Source of the DNA: CAMDTE01 sp034679985
GTDB taxonomy: Bacteria; Bacteroidota; Bacteroidia; Flavobacteriales; Schleiferiaceae
DNA: 64,000 nucleotides
Assembly (NCBI GenBank): GCA_034679985.1
Contig: JAXITR010000006.1
Location: 1 to 64,000, forward strand
Direction: 5' to 3'
Shown piece by piece: positions 25,609 to 35,926 of this stretch. The position numbers were made by a program, and so were the translations under genes. How positions within the stretch are numbered: the stretch's first letter is position 1; each line of letters starts with the position of its first letter. The notes beneath the pieces were generated by a model. That model was not told where the DNA came from, did not search any database, and saw nothing but the letters and a program-made list of their open reading frames with translations.

Positions 25609-26298
25609 ATGGCACAAGTGACTAAAAAACAGAAAGAAGCTGCAGCAAAGGTGGACATCACCAAGCAGTATGCTTTGTCCGACGCAACTGCGTTGGTGAA
25701 GAACGTGAGTACGACCAAATTTGACGGTTCCGTTGACTTGGCCGTACGTTTGGGTGTAGACCCCCGCAAGGCCAATCAAATGGTCCGCGGCGTGGTAAGT
25801 CTTCCCCACGGAACCGGTAAAACCGTGCGTGTTTTGGCTTTGGTAACTCCAGACAAGGAGGCAGAAGCAAAAGCAGCCGGTGCTGATTTTGTGGGCATGG
25901 ACGAGTACTTGGACAAAATCAAGAACGGTTGGACCGACGTTGATGTCATCATCACGGTTCCTGCTGCTATGGGTAAGTTAGGACCGTTGGGCCGTATTTT
26001 GGGTCCACGCGGTTTGATGCCAAACCCGAAGACCGGTACCGTTACCATGGAAATTGGCAAAGCCGTTTCCGAAGTAAAAGCCGGTAAGATTGACTTCAAG
26101 GTGGATCGCTACGGTATTGTACACGCCAGCATCGGTCGTGTCTCTTTTGAGGCGGACAAGTTGCGTGAGAATGCCGAAGAGGTTCTGAAGACGTTGGTTC
26201 GCATGAAGCCGTCAGCGGCGAAAGGAACCTACATTAAGAGCATCTTCTTGAGCCCAACCATGGGTCCTGGAGTTGCTGTGGACACGAAAACCTTCTAA
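25609..26298 (+). CDS. rplA: 50S ribosomal protein L1
   Basis: 229 residues. Forms the mobile L1 stalk that moves E-site tRNA, and in many bacteria represses its own rplKA mRNA. Signature: GPLGRILGPRGLMPNPKTGTV, with KAGKIDFKVDRYGIVHASIGR near the C-terminus. 19 bases after rplK. Confidence 0.97.
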   Translation: MAQVTKKQKEAAAKVDITKQYALSDATALVKNVSTTKFDGSVDLAVRLGVDPRKANQMVRGVVSLPHGTGKTVRVLALVTPDKEAEAKAAGADFVGMDEYLDKIKNGWTDVDVIITVPAAMGKLGPLGRILGPRGLMPNPKTGTVTMEIGKAVSEVKAGKIDFKVDRYGIVHASIGRVSFEADKLRENAEEVLKTLVRMKPSAAKGTYIKSIFLSPTMGPGVAVDTKTF

Positions 26299-26308
26299 TT
26301 GAATCCCC

Positions 26309-26833
26309 ATGACGAAAGAGCAAAAAAATCAAGCGATTGAGGAATTGGTGGGTGTGTTGGAAGGAACCAGCACGGTTTACTTGGCCGATATCGCCGGTCT
26401 GGACGCCGAATCTACCAGCAACTTGCGCCGCATGTGCGCCAAGCAGGGCATTCAGTTGTCCGTGGTGAAGAATACCTTGTTGAAAAAGGCCATGGAGCGT
26501 TCGTCAAAGAATTTTGACGACCTGTACGGCCAGCTTCACGGGAACACAAGCATCTTGATCGCCGAGCAGGGCAATGCCCCTGCGCGTTTGATCAAAGAAT
26601 TCCGCAGAAGTTCGGATAAGCCCTTGTTGAAAGGTGCCTACATCGATGAAGCGGTATTCATTGGTGATGCCCAGCTCGAGGCATTGGCAACGTTGAAGTC
26701 ACGCGAAGAAATGATCGGCGACATCATCTTGCTTTTGCAGAGCCCGGCCAAAAACGTCATCTCTGCTTTGCAGAGCGGCGCCGGCCAAAAAGTTGCGGGT
26801 CTTGTCAAGGCTTTGGAAGAACGCAACGCTTAA
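26309..26833 (+). CDS. rplJ: 50S ribosomal protein L10
   Basis: 174 residues. Anchors the L7/L12 dimers at the stalk base. N-terminal rRNA-binding domain with DIAGLDAESTSNLRR and the L10 motif region VVKNTLLKKAMER; C-terminal helices (SPAKNVISALQSGAGQKVAGLVKALEE) bind L12. Ten bases after rplA. Confidence 0.96.
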   Translation: MTKEQKNQAIEELVGVLEGTSTVYLADIAGLDAESTSNLRRMCAKQGIQLSVVKNTLLKKAMERSSKNFDDLYGQLHGNTSILIAEQGNAPARLIKEFRRSSDKPLLKGAYIDEAVFIGDAQLEALATLKSREEMIGDIILLLQSPAKNVISALQSGAGQKVAGLVKALEERNA

Positions 26834-26893
26834 ACCTAGTACGCACTCAGCTTCCAACTGTTGCAATTTATTAAACGTTAAAAAATCCCTACA

Positions 26894-27271
26894 ATGGCGG
26901 ATATCAAATCCCTCGGTGATGCTCTGGTGAACCTCACCGTTAAAGAAGTAAGTGAATTGGCGAACTACCTGAAAGAGGAGTACAACATCGAGCCCGCAGC
27001 TGCTGCTGTAGCCGTTGCTGCTCCTGCTGCCGGTGCTGGTGCTGCCGCTGCTGAAGAGAAGACCTCTTTCGACGTGATCTTGAAGGACGCAGGTGCCTCC
27101 AAGTTGGCTGTTGTTAAGTTGGTTAAAGAAATGACTGGTCTTGGTCTGAAAGAAGCTAAGGATGCCGTTGACGGTGCTCCTGGCAAGATCAAGGAAGGCG
27201 TTTCCAAAGACGAAGCCGAAGCCCTCAAGAAGCAGCTTGAAGAAGCTGGGGCTGTGGTTGAGTTGGCGTAA
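26894..27271 (+). CDS. rplL: 50S ribosomal protein L7/L12
   Basis: 125 residues. Multicopy stalk protein that recruits translation factors. N-terminal dimerisation domain (LGDALVNLTVKEVSELANYL), an Ala/Gly-rich hinge (about residues 35-56), then the conserved C-terminal domain (KTSFDVILKDAG, LGLKEAKDAVDGAPGKIKEGV). A terminator-like hairpin separates it from rpoB. Confidence 0.97.
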   Translation: MADIKSLGDALVNLTVKEVSELANYLKEEYNIEPAAAAVAVAAPAAGAGAAAAEEKTSFDVILKDAGASKLAVVKLVKEMTGLGLKEAKDAVDGAPGKIKEGVSKDEAEALKKQLEEAGAVVELA

Positions 27272-27290
27272 GCCACCCAACACCCTTCAC

Positions 27291-27334
27291 GGTTTAGGTC
27301 CTCGGGGCGTGCCCCGGGGCCTAAACCCTTTTTT
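27291..27334 (+). terminator. rplL-rpoB intergenic terminator/attenuator
   Basis: GGTTTAGG...CCTAAACC stem of about 12 bp including two G-T pairs (27291-27302 with 27316-27327), followed by six T's. Probably a partial terminator that lowers rpoBC relative to ribosomal stalk protein, as known in other bacteria. Confidence 0.8.
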
Positions 27335-27374
27335 GCATTATTTCCATTCCTCCCTTTACTAAGCGGTGAGTTCC

Positions 27375-30300
27375 ATGGCGAAAGCAACCCCTCGGATTAA
27401 TTTCTCGTCCACTATTGCGCCGGCAGACAGCCCGGACTTTCTGGACATCCAAATCAAGTCGTTCCGTGACTTTTTTCAAATCGAAACAAAGCCGGACGAT
27501 CGAAAGCTCGAAGGACTTTTTAAAACCTTCGCAGAGAACTTCCCGATTACGGACTCCCGGAATCAGTTTGTTCTGGAGTTTATCGACTACTTTGTCGATC
27601 CTCCACGCTACTCCGAAATGGAGTGCATTCAACGCGGATTGACCTTTAGCGTACCGCTGAAGGCCCGCCTAAAATTGTATTGTACCGATCCCGAACACGA
27701 GGACTTCGAGACCATCGTTCAGGACGTTTATTTGGGTACTATTCCCTATATGACCCCCCGCGGCACGTTCATCGTGAATGGCGCAGAGCGCGTGGTGGTT
27801 TCCCAGTTGCACCGTTCTCCAGGCGTATTCTTTGGCCAGAGCTACCACGCCAACGGCACGAAGTTGTACTCCGCTCGGATTATTCCTTTCAAGGGCAGCT
27901 GGATTGAATTTGCAACGGACATCAACAACGTGATGTACGCGTACATCGACCGGAAGAAGAAGTTGCCGGTGACAACGTTGTTCCGCGCAATCGGTTTTGA
28001 GCGCGACAAGGATATTTTGGAGATCTTCGGCTTGGCCGAGGAAGTTAAAGTTTCCAAGGCCGGTTTGAAGCGTGTGTTGGACCGCAAGTTGGCGGCGCGC
28101 GTGCTGAAATCTTGGCGTGAAGACTTCGTAGACGAGGATACCGGAGAAGTGGTGTCTATTGAGCGGAACGAGGTTATTTTGGAACGCGACACGGTTCTGG
28201 AAAAAGAGCACTTGGACATGATCCTGGAGGCTGATGTTCCGGCTATTTTGTTGCACAAGGACGACGTAGAGGCTGGCGAATACGCCATCATCTACAACAC
28301 CTTGCAGAAGGACCAAACGAATTCCGAGCGCGAGGCGGTGGAGTACATCTACCGTCAGTTGCGGAACGCAGAAGCGCCTGATGAAGAAACGGCTCGTGGC
28401 ATTATCGACAAGTTGTTCTTCTCCGAGCAGCGTTACAACTTGGGCGACGTAGGTCGTTACCGGTTGAACCAAAAGTTGGGATTGAACATAGACAATTCGG
28501 TTCAGGTTCTGACCAAAGAAGACATCATTTCCATTGTTCGTTATTTGATTGAGTTGATCAATTCGAAGGCGGAAGTGGACGATATTGACCACTTGTCCAA
28601 CCGTCGGGTACGCACGGTAGGTGAGCAGTTGGCCAATCAGTTTGGCGTTGGTCTTGCCCGTATGGCTCGCACCATCCGTGAGCGCATGAACGTTCGCGAC
28701 AACGAGGTGTTTACGCCGATTGATTTGATCAATGCAAAAACCCTGAGCTCCGTCATTAATTCGTTCTTTGGAACGAACCAGTTGAGCCAGTTCATGGACC
28801 AGACCAATCCGCTGGCGGAGATCACGCACAAGCGTCGTCTTTCTGCACTCGGACCTGGTGGTTTGAGCCGCGAGCGTGCCGGATTTGAGGTGCGTGACGT
28901 TCACTACACCCACTACGGACGTTTGTGCCCCATCGAGACGCCGGAAGGTCCAAACATCGGTTTGATCTCTTCCCTGTGCGTTTACGCGAAGGTGAATACC
29001 ATGGGCTTCATCGAAACCCCTTATCGTAAGATCGAGGGCGGTAAAGTCAACTTGAAGGATGCGCCCGTTTACCTTTCTGCTGAGCAAGAGGAAAACCGCG
29101 TCATTGCTCAGGCCAACGCCGCTTTGAATGCGGACGGAACCTTTGTCAACCCGCGCGTAAAAGTTCGGGACGAAGGCGACTTCCCCATGATGGAACCCAC
29201 GCAAATCGACATGATGGACGTGGCTCCGAACCAAATCGCTTCGATTTCCGCGTCGATGATTCCTTTCTTGGAGCACGACGACGCCAACCGAGCGTTGATG
29301 GGATCCAACATGATGCGTCAGGCCGTGCCTTTGTTGCGTCCTGAAGCCCCGATTGTTGGAACCGGCTTGGAGCAACAAGTGGCGCGTGATTCGCGCGTGT
29401 TGATCAACGCGGAAGGTCTGGGAACAGTTCAGTACGTGGATGCCAACGAAATCCATATTGCATACGACCGCACCGAGGAGGATACCCTGGTTAGCTTTGA
29501 AAGTAACGTAAAGGTGTATCCGTTGGTGAAGTTTTTGAAGACCAACCAAAGCACTACCATCAACTTGCGCCCCATCGTTGTGAAGGGAGAGCGCGTGGAA
29601 GAAGGTCAGGTTCTTTGCGAAGGATACGCAACGCAAGGCGGGGAGTTGGCTTTGGGCCGCAACCTGTTGGTAGCGTTCATGCCTTGGAAAGGATACAACT
29701 TTGAGGATGCTATCGTGATCAACGAGCGCGTAGTCCGCGAAGACATCTTCACTTCATTGCACATCGATGAGTACTCTTTGGAAGTGCGCGACACCAAGTT
29801 GGGCATGGAAGAATTGACGGCGGATATTCCGAACGTCAGCGAAGAGGCTACTAAAGATTTGGACGAGAACGGAATTGTTCGCGTGGGTGCGGAAATCAAG
29901 CCCGGCGATATTCTGATCGGCAAAATCACGCCGAAAGGCGAGAGCGACCCGTCTCCAGAAGAGAAGTTGTTGCGCGCCATCTTTGGCGAGAAGGCAGGCG
30001 ACGTGAAAGACGCTTCATTGAAGGCTTCTCCATCTTTGAGTGGTGTGGTGATCGACAAGAAGTTGTTCAGCCGCAGTTTGAAGGACAAGAACCAACGCAA
30101 GAAGGACAAGGAAGAGTTGGAAACGCTCGAATTGGAATTTGCATCTCAGTTGGAGGTGTTGCGCGTGAATTTCTTGGATAAGTTGGGTCAGTTGGTTGCC
30201 GGCAAAACCAGCCAAGGCGTTACCAATGATTTGAACGAAGAAATCATCCCAAAAGGCACGAAGTTTACTCAAAAGGTGCTTAACGCCGTAGAGGACTACA

Positions 30301-31181
30301 CCCACCTGACCGGTGGTGTTTGGACCACGGATGCCGATAAGAATATCTTGATCGACAAGTTGTTGCACAACTACAAAATCAAGGTAAGCGACCTTACTGG
30401 GGTGTACCGCCGCAAGAAGTTTACGATCAGCGTGGGCGATGAGTTGCCCGCCGGTATTGTGAAGTTGGCCAAGGTCACTGTAGCCAAGAAGCGCAAGCTG
30501 AAAGTGGGTGATAAGATGGCCGGACGCCACGGAAACAAGGGTATTGTGGCCAAAATCGTTCGCGAAGAGGACATGCCTTTCTTGGAGGACGGAACTCCGG
30601 TGGACATCGTCTTGAACCCGCTGGGTGTACCTTCCCGTATGAACATCGGTCAGATTTACGAGACCGTATTGGGTTGGGCCGGCATGAAGCTGGACCGCAA
30701 GTACGCTACGCCTATTTTTGACGGAGCGTCTTTGGATCAAATTGGAACAGAGTTGGAAGACGCTGGCTTGCCGATGTACGGTCATACGCATTTGTACGAT
30801 GGTGGAACGGGTGACCGTTTTGATCAGAAGGCAACCGTTGGTGTGATTTACATGCTGAAACTCGGCCACATGGTGGACGATAAGATGCACGCACGTTCAA
30901 TTGGACCGTACTCGTTGATCACACAGCAGCCTTTGGGCGGTAAAGCTCAGTTCGGTGGACAGCGTTTTGGAGAAATGGAAGTGTGGGCGTTGGAGGCCTT
31001 TGGTGCATCCAACATCCTGCGCGAAATCCTGACCGTGAAGTCCGACGATGTGGTGGGCCGTGCCAAAACGTACGAAGCCATTGTGAAGGGCGATCGCATG
31101 CCAGAGCCGGGAATTCCAGAGTCGTTCAACGTATTGTTGCACGAACTTCAAGGTCTTGGCTTGAAAGTTTCCTTGGATTGA
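27375..31181 (+). CDS. rpoB: DNA-directed RNA polymerase subunit beta
   Basis: 1268 residues; catalytic-core subunit. Visible: the fork/rifampicin region (NQLSQFMDQTNPLAEITHKRR, LGPGGLSRERAGFEVRDVH), the GPNIGLISSL block, KVTPK-like KITPKGESDPSPEEKLLRAIFGEKA, and the C-terminal GGKAQFGGQRFGEMEVWALEAFGA shared with RpoC. ATG at 27375 chosen (MAKATPRINFSS); a GTG 9 bases upstream is in frame. The rifampicin-site Asp/His/Ser look wild-type, so there is no sign of resistance. Confidence 0.97.
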   Translation: MAKATPRINFSSTIAPADSPDFLDIQIKSFRDFFQIETKPDDRKLEGLFKTFAENFPITDSRNQFVLEFIDYFVDPPRYSEMECIQRGLTFSVPLKARLKLYCTDPEHEDFETIVQDVYLGTIPYMTPRGTFIVNGAERVVVSQLHRSPGVFFGQSYHANGTKLYSARIIPFKGSWIEFATDINNVMYAYIDRKKKLPVTTLFRAIGFERDKDILEIFGLAEEVKVSKAGLKRVLDRKLAARVLKSWREDFVDEDTGEVVSIERNEVILERDTVLEKEHLDMILEADVPAILLHKDDVEAGEYAIIYNTLQKDQTNSEREAVEYIYRQLRNAEAPDEETARGIIDKLFFSEQRYNLGDVGRYRLNQKLGLNIDNSVQVLTKEDIISIVRYLIELINSKAEVDDIDHLSNRRVRTVGEQLANQFGVGLARMARTIRERMNVRDNEVFTPIDLINAKTLSSVINSFFGTNQLSQFMDQTNPLAEITHKRRLSALGPGGLSRERAGFEVRDVHYTHYGRLCPIETPEGPNIGLISSLCVYAKVNTMGFIETPYRKIEGGKVNLKDAPVYLSAEQEENRVIAQANAALNADGTFVNPRVKVRDEGDFPMMEPTQIDMMDVAPNQIASISASMIPFLEHDDANRALMGSNMMRQAVPLLRPEAPIVGTGLEQQVARDSRVLINAEGLGTVQYVDANEIHIAYDRTEEDTLVSFESNVKVYPLVKFLKTNQSTTINLRPIVVKGERVEEGQVLCEGYATQGGELALGRNLLVAFMPWKGYNFEDAIVINERVVREDIFTSLHIDEYSLEVRDTKLGMEELTADIPNVSEEATKDLDENGIVRVGAEIKPGDILIGKITPKGESDPSPEEKLLRAIFGEKAGDVKDASLKASPSLSGVVIDKKLFSRSLKDKNQRKKDKEELETLELEFASQLEVLRVNFLDKLGQLVAGKTSQGVTNDLNEEIIPKGTKFTQKVLNAVEDYTHLTGGVWTTDADKNILIDKLLHNYKIKVSDLTGVYRRKKFTISVGDELPAGIVKLAKVTVAKKRKLKVGDKMAGRHGNKGIVAKIVREEDMPFLEDGTPVDIVLNPLGVPSRMNIGQIYETVLGWAGMKLDRKYATPIFDGASLDQIGTELEDAGLPMYGHTHLYDGGTGDRFDQKATVGVIYMLKLGHMVDDKMHARSIGPYSLITQQPLGGKAQFGGQRFGEMEVWALEAFGASNILREILTVKSDDVVGRAKTYEAIVKGDRMPEPGIPESFNVLLHELQGLGLKVSLD

Positions 31182-31212
31182 ACGCTTGAACGAAGAAAAT
31201 AAAAGCATTCCT

Positions 31213-34200
31213 ATGCAATCGAAAGTTGATCACAACCCGGGTTCATTTGACTCCATTACCATCAGTTTGGCGTCTCCAGAGTTTCTCTTGGGGCGTTCCA
31301 GCGGTGAGGTTCTGAAGCCGGAAACCATTAACTACCGTACGCACAAGCCCGAGCGCGATGGCTTGTTCTGCGAGCGCATTTTTGGTCCGGTAAAGGATTT
31401 TGAATGTGCCTGCGGCAAGTACAAGCGCATCCGATACAAAGGGATTGTTTGCGACCGATGCGGGGTAGAGGTTACGGAAAAGAAAGTTCGTCGCGAGCGG
31501 ATTGGTCACATCTCTTTGGTGGTACCGGTTGCGCACATTTGGTACTTCCGTTCCTTGCCAAATAAAATTGGCTACTTACTGGGATTGCCCAGCAAGAAGT
31601 TGGACATGATCATTTACTACGAGCGTTACGTGGTGATCCAGCCGGGTCTGGCCGTAGACGCCGAAGGTAAATCCTTCCAGGTGCTCCAATTCTTGACAGA
31701 AGAAGAGTATTTGGACGCATTGGATCGTTTGCCCAAGCAGGACAACAACTTCTTGGAGGATACCGACCCCAATAAATTCATCGCGAAAATGGGTGCTGAG
31801 GCCCTGTTGATGCTTTTGCAGCGTTTGAATTTGGCCGAATTGTCCTACGAATTGCGTCACCGCGCAAACAATGAGACCAGCCAACAGCGGAAGCAAGAGG
31901 CACTCAAGCGTTTGCAGGTGGTGGAGAACTTGCGCGAGGCCAACCTGCGCATGGAGAACAATCCGGAGTGGATGATCATGAAGGTGATCCCTGTAATTCC
32001 GCCAGAATTGCGCCCATTGGTTCCGTTGGACGGCGGTCGCTTCGCAACCTCCGACTTGAACGATTTGTACCGTCGGGTCATCATCCGCAACAACCGTTTG
32101 AAGCGTTTGTTGGAAATCAAGGCTCCAGAAGTCATTTTGCGCAACGAAAAGCGCATGCTGCAGGAGGCTGTTGATAGCTTGTTTGACAACACCCGCAAGG
32201 CAAGCGCCGTGAAAACGGAAAGCAATCGTGCGTTGAAGTCTTTGTCCGACAGTTTGAAGGGCAAGCAGGGTCGATTCCGTCAAAACCTTTTGGGTAAGCG
32301 GGTAGACTACTCTGCGCGTTCCGTAATCGTTATTGGACCGGAATTGAAGCTGCACGAGTGCGGTTTGCCAAAGGACATGGCGGCGGAATTGTTCAAGCCG
32401 TTTGTGGTTCGCAAGTTGATTGAGCGTGGAATCGTTAAAACGGTTAAATCGGCGAAGAAAATCATCGACAAGCGCGAACCCGTTGTTTGGGACATTTTGG
32501 AAAACGTGATGAAAGGGCACCCCGTGCTTTTGAACCGCGCTCCAACGTTGCACCGCTTGGGCATTCAGTCCTTCCAGCCGAAGTTGATTGAGGGCAAGGC
32601 GATTCAGTTGCATCCGCTGACGTGTACGGCCTTCAACGCTGACTTTGACGGCGACCAGATGGCGGTTCACTTGCCTTTGGGACCTGCTGCTATTTTGGAA
32701 GCTCAGATTTTGATGTTGGCTTCGCACAACATTTTGAATCCGGCCAACGGTTCTCCAATTACGGTACCCTCACAAGACATGGTTTTGGGTCTGTACTACA
32801 TGACCAAGGCCCGCAAAGACACCCCAGAGCACCCCATCAAGGGCGAAGGCAAGGTGTTCTATTCTCCGGAAGAAGTGATGATTGCTTACAACGAGAAGGC
32901 TGTGGATTTGCACGCCATCGTTAAAGTACGCACGCGCACCGTGGAGAATGGGGAGCACGTCATCAAGTTGATTGAGACGACGGTAGGACGGATCCTGTTC
33001 AATCAGGTAGTTCCCGTTAAAGTAGGCTACATCAACGAATTGTTGACCAAGAAGGCCTTGCGCGACATCATTGCTGATGTATTGCGCAAGACGGACGTCC
33101 CCACGACTGCGAAGTTCTTGGACGACATGAAGAATTTGGGTTACACGAATGCCTTTAAAGGAGGACTGTCATTCTCTTTGGGAGACATCGTGGTACCGAA
33201 AGAAAAAGAATCCTTGATCCAAGGAGCAAATGAAGAGGTGGAAGGCATCTTCATGAACTACAACATGGGTCTGATCACGAACAACGAACGTTACAATCAG
33301 GTGATTGACGTGTGGACCACCACCAACGCGCGTTTGACGCAGGCGGCCATGAACCACTTGATTCACGATCGTCAAGGATTTAACCCTATTTACATGATGT
33401 TGGACTCCGGTGCACGGGGTTCAAAAGAGCAGATTCGTCAGTTGTCCGGTATGCGCGGATTGATGGCCAAGCCGCAAAAATCCGGTTCCGGAGGCGGTGA
33501 GATCATCGAGAACCCGATCATCTCGAACTTTAAAGAGGGTTTGTCCATCTTGGAGTACTTTATTTCTACCCACGGTGCCCGTAAGGGTCTGGCGGATACG
33601 GCCTTGAAAACGGCCGACGCCGGATACTTGACGCGTCGTTTGGTGGACGTAGCGCAGGACGTCATCATCAACGAAGACGATTGCGGAACGCTTCGCGGCT
33701 TGGAAATCACTCCTTTGAAGAAAAACGAGGAAGTGGTGGAGTCTTTGTACGATCGGATCTTGGGCCGTGTGGCCTTGGTGGATGTCATCGATCCATTAAC
33801 GAGCGAAGTGTACGTTGAGTCCGGTTCGTTGATCAACGAACCAGCGGCCAAAGCCATTGCGGATTCGCCTATTGAAATGGTGGAAGTTCGTTCCGCATTG
33901 ACCTGCGAAAGCAAGCGCGGTATTTGCGCCAAGTGCTACGGTCGCAACTTGGCAACTGCCAAGCCGGTACAAACCGGTGAAACGGTTGGTGTCATTGCGG
34001 CTCAGTCCATCGGTGAGCCGGGAACTCAGTTGACCTTGCGTACGTTCCACGTGGGCGGTACTGCGGGCAACATTTCCGAGGAAAGCCGTTTGTTGACTCG
34101 TTTTGCGGGTAAACTGGAATTGGAAGAAGTTCGCACGGTTAAGGGAGAAGATGCAGAAGGAAACATCATTGACATCGTCATTGGCCGTACTGGCGAAGTG

Positions 34201-35517
34201 AAGGTGGTGGATGAAAAAACCGGAATTGCAGTTCAAACCTCCAACATTCCCTACGGTTCTGCGTTGCGCGTGAAGCACGGCCAGAAAGTGGACAAGGGCG
34301 TAGAAGTTTGTTCTTGGGATCCGTACAATGCCGTTATCGTTGCCGAGACCTCTGGTATCATTGCGTACCAGGACATCGTTCAAGGCATTACCTACAAGGT
34401 TGAAATTGACGAGCAGACTGGCTTCCAGGACAAGGTTATTTCCGATTCCCGAAACAAGAAATTGGTACCTACGTTGCAAATTCGCGACAAGAAGGGTGGC
34501 GAGTTGAAGCACTACACCTTGCCTTTGGGTGCCCATTTGATGGTGAACGATGGTGAGGAGATCAAGGCCGGTAAGGTTTTGGTGAAGATTCCTCGTCGGG
34601 GTGCGAAATCTGGTGACATCACGGGCGGTTTGCCCCGCGTTACGGAATTGTTTGAAGCGCGCAATCCGTCGAACCCGGCGGTTGTGGCTGAAATCGACGG
34701 AACGGTTTCGTACGGCAAGATTAAGCGCGGCAACCGCGAGATCATTATTGAAAGCCGCACGGGCGAGCAGCACCGCTACCTGATCAACTTGAACAAGCAG
34801 ATCCTGGTACAGGAGAATGACTACGTACGCGCCGGCCACCCGCTGAGCGACGGAGCCATCACCCCATCGGATATTTTGGCCATTCAAGGTCCAACGAAGG
34901 TTCAGGAATACTTGGTCAACGAAATTCAAGAAGTTTACCGTCTGCAAGGCGTAAAAATCAACGACAAGCACTTCGAGGTGATTGTACGTCAGATGATGCG
35001 CAAGGTGGAAATTCAAGACTCCGGCGATACGCTCTTCTTGGAAGGACACTTGGTGCACACGTCGGATTTCATTGAAGAGAACGACCGCATTTTCGACAAG
35101 AAAGTGGTGATTGATGCCGGAGACAGCGATGAGTTGAAGGAAGGCATGATCATCAATTCGCGTCGTCTTCGCGACGAGAACTCTCGTTTGAAGCGCATGG
35201 ATAAGCGTGAAGTGACGGCTCGCGATGCAGAACCGGCTACTGCACGTGTGGTGCTGCAAGGAATTACGCGTGCTTCGTTGCAAACGAAGTCCTTCATTTC
35301 AGCGGCGTCGTTCCAAGAAACCACCAAGGTATTGAACGAGGCGGCTGTGGCCGGCAAGGTAGATACCCTGGACGGCTTGAAGGAAAACGTAATTGTGGGT
35401 CACCGCATCCCAGCGGGTACCGGCATGAAGCGTTACTACACGAGCATCGTGGGTTCCAAGGAAGACTACGACCGCATGATGGCGTCGAAAGAGGTAGATA
35501 TTGAAGCAGCTGAATAA
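31213..35517 (+). CDS. rpoC: DNA-directed RNA polymerase subunit beta'
   Basis: About 1434 residues. The catalytic NADFDGD (three Asp chelating Mg) is at about residue 475-481. N-terminal zinc finger CACGK...CDRCG; second zinc site CESKRGICAKCYG; trigger-loop region GEPGTQLTLRTFHVGG. I prefer the ATG at 31213 (MQSKVDHNPG), as family members start about 12 residues before the ISIGLASPE block; an in-frame TTG at 31186 is the alternative. 31 bases after rpoB. Confidence 0.96.
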   Translation: MQSKVDHNPGSFDSITISLASPEFLLGRSSGEVLKPETINYRTHKPERDGLFCERIFGPVKDFECACGKYKRIRYKGIVCDRCGVEVTEKKVRRERIGHISLVVPVAHIWYFRSLPNKIGYLLGLPSKKLDMIIYYERYVVIQPGLAVDAEGKSFQVLQFLTEEEYLDALDRLPKQDNNFLEDTDPNKFIAKMGAEALLMLLQRLNLAELSYELRHRANNETSQQRKQEALKRLQVVENLREANLRMENNPEWMIMKVIPVIPPELRPLVPLDGGRFATSDLNDLYRRVIIRNNRLKRLLEIKAPEVILRNEKRMLQEAVDSLFDNTRKASAVKTESNRALKSLSDSLKGKQGRFRQNLLGKRVDYSARSVIVIGPELKLHECGLPKDMAAELFKPFVVRKLIERGIVKTVKSAKKIIDKREPVVWDILENVMKGHPVLLNRAPTLHRLGIQSFQPKLIEGKAIQLHPLTCTAFNADFDGDQMAVHLPLGPAAILEAQILMLASHNILNPANGSPITVPSQDMVLGLYYMTKARKDTPEHPIKGEGKVFYSPEEVMIAYNEKAVDLHAIVKVRTRTVENGEHVIKLIETTVGRILFNQVVPVKVGYINELLTKKALRDIIADVLRKTDVPTTAKFLDDMKNLGYTNAFKGGLSFSLGDIVVPKEKESLIQGANEEVEGIFMNYNMGLITNNERYNQVIDVWTTTNARLTQAAMNHLIHDRQGFNPIYMMLDSGARGSKEQIRQLSGMRGLMAKPQKSGSGGGEIIENPIISNFKEGLSILEYFISTHGARKGLADTALKTADAGYLTRRLVDVAQDVIINEDDCGTLRGLEITPLKKNEEVVESLYDRILGRVALVDVIDPLTSEVYVESGSLINEPAAKAIADSPIEMVEVRSALTCESKRGICAKCYGRNLATAKPVQTGETVGVIAAQSIGEPGTQLTLRTFHVGGTAGNISEESRLLTRFAGKLELEEVRTVKGEDAEGNIIDIVIGRTGEVKVVDEKTGIAVQTSNIPYGSALRVKHGQKVDKGVEVCSWDPYNAVIVAETSGIIAYQDIVQGITYKVEIDEQTGFQDKVISDSRNKKLVPTLQIRDKKGGELKHYTLPLGAHLMVNDGEEIKAGKVLVKIPRRGAKSGDITGGLPRVTELFEARNPSNPAVVAEIDGTVSYGKIKRGNREIIIESRTGEQHRYLINLNKQILVQENDYVRAGHPLSDGAITPSDILAIQGPTKVQEYLVNEIQEVYRLQGVKINDKHFEVIVRQMMRKVEIQDSGDTLFLEGHLVHTSDFIEENDRIFDKKVVIDAGDSDELKEGMIINSRRLRDENSRLKRMDKREVTARDAEPATARVVLQGITRASLQTKSFISAASFQETTKVLNEAAVAGKVDTLDGLKENVIVGHRIPAGTGMKRYYTSIVGSKEDYDRMMASKEVDIEAAE

Positions 35518-35518
35518 A

Positions 35519-35827
35519 ATGGACGCACCGCAAGAGAATCAAATTCAAGTGGAATTGTCGCCCGAAATGGCGGACGGTGTCTACAGCAATTTGGCCATCA
35601 TCAACCACTCCCACACGGAGTTTGTGGTGGATTTCATTCAGTTGATGCCGGGGATTCCCAAGGCACGCGTTAAATCTCGCGTGATTTTGACCCCGCAGCA
35701 CGCCAAGCGTTTGGTGGCGGCTTTGCAAGAAAACGTAGCCCGCTACGAGGAGGCACACGGGGACATCGAAGAGAGTACGGCTCCGGCCATTCCGCTCCAC
35801 TTCGGAGGTCCTGCTGGGCAGGCTTGA
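35519..35827 (+). CDS. DUF3467 domain protein
   Basis: 102 residues, one base after the rpoC stop and therefore cotranscribed. Matches the DUF3467 family of Bacteroidota: IQVELSPEMADGVYSNLAIINHSHTEFVVDFIQLMPG, then SRVILTPQHAKRLVAALQENV. Function unknown; a position directly after rpoC is typical for the phylum. ATG at 35519 chosen over one 18 bases upstream inside rpoC. A strong terminator closes the operon. Confidence 0.88.
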   Translation: MDAPQENQIQVELSPEMADGVYSNLAIINHSHTEFVVDFIQLMPGIPKARVKSRVILTPQHAKRLVAALQENVARYEEAHGDIEESTAPAIPLHFGGPAGQA

Positions 35828-35853
35828 GCCGAACCATTAAATCGATGAAAACG

Positions 35854-35884
35854 AAGGGGCCGTCTGAAAAGACGGCCCCTTTTT
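35854..35884 (+). terminator. Terminator of the rpoBC operon
   Basis: A perfect 12-bp stem (35854-35865 with 35870-35881) around a GAAA tetraloop and followed by a T-run. It may also work in reverse for the convergent DUF6095 gene. Confidence 0.9.
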
Positions 35885-35926
35885 CGTTGGGCGGCGGTTC
35901 GCCCGCCCGATGAACGATTTACGTGT

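Noticed and set aside
27669..29636. 655-residue open frame antisense to rpoB
   Set aside because: Shadow of codon bias in rpoB; low-complexity His/Val/Gln-rich translation with no family features.
33796..35283. 495-residue frame antisense to rpoC
   Set aside because: Shadow; rpoC is intact beneath it.
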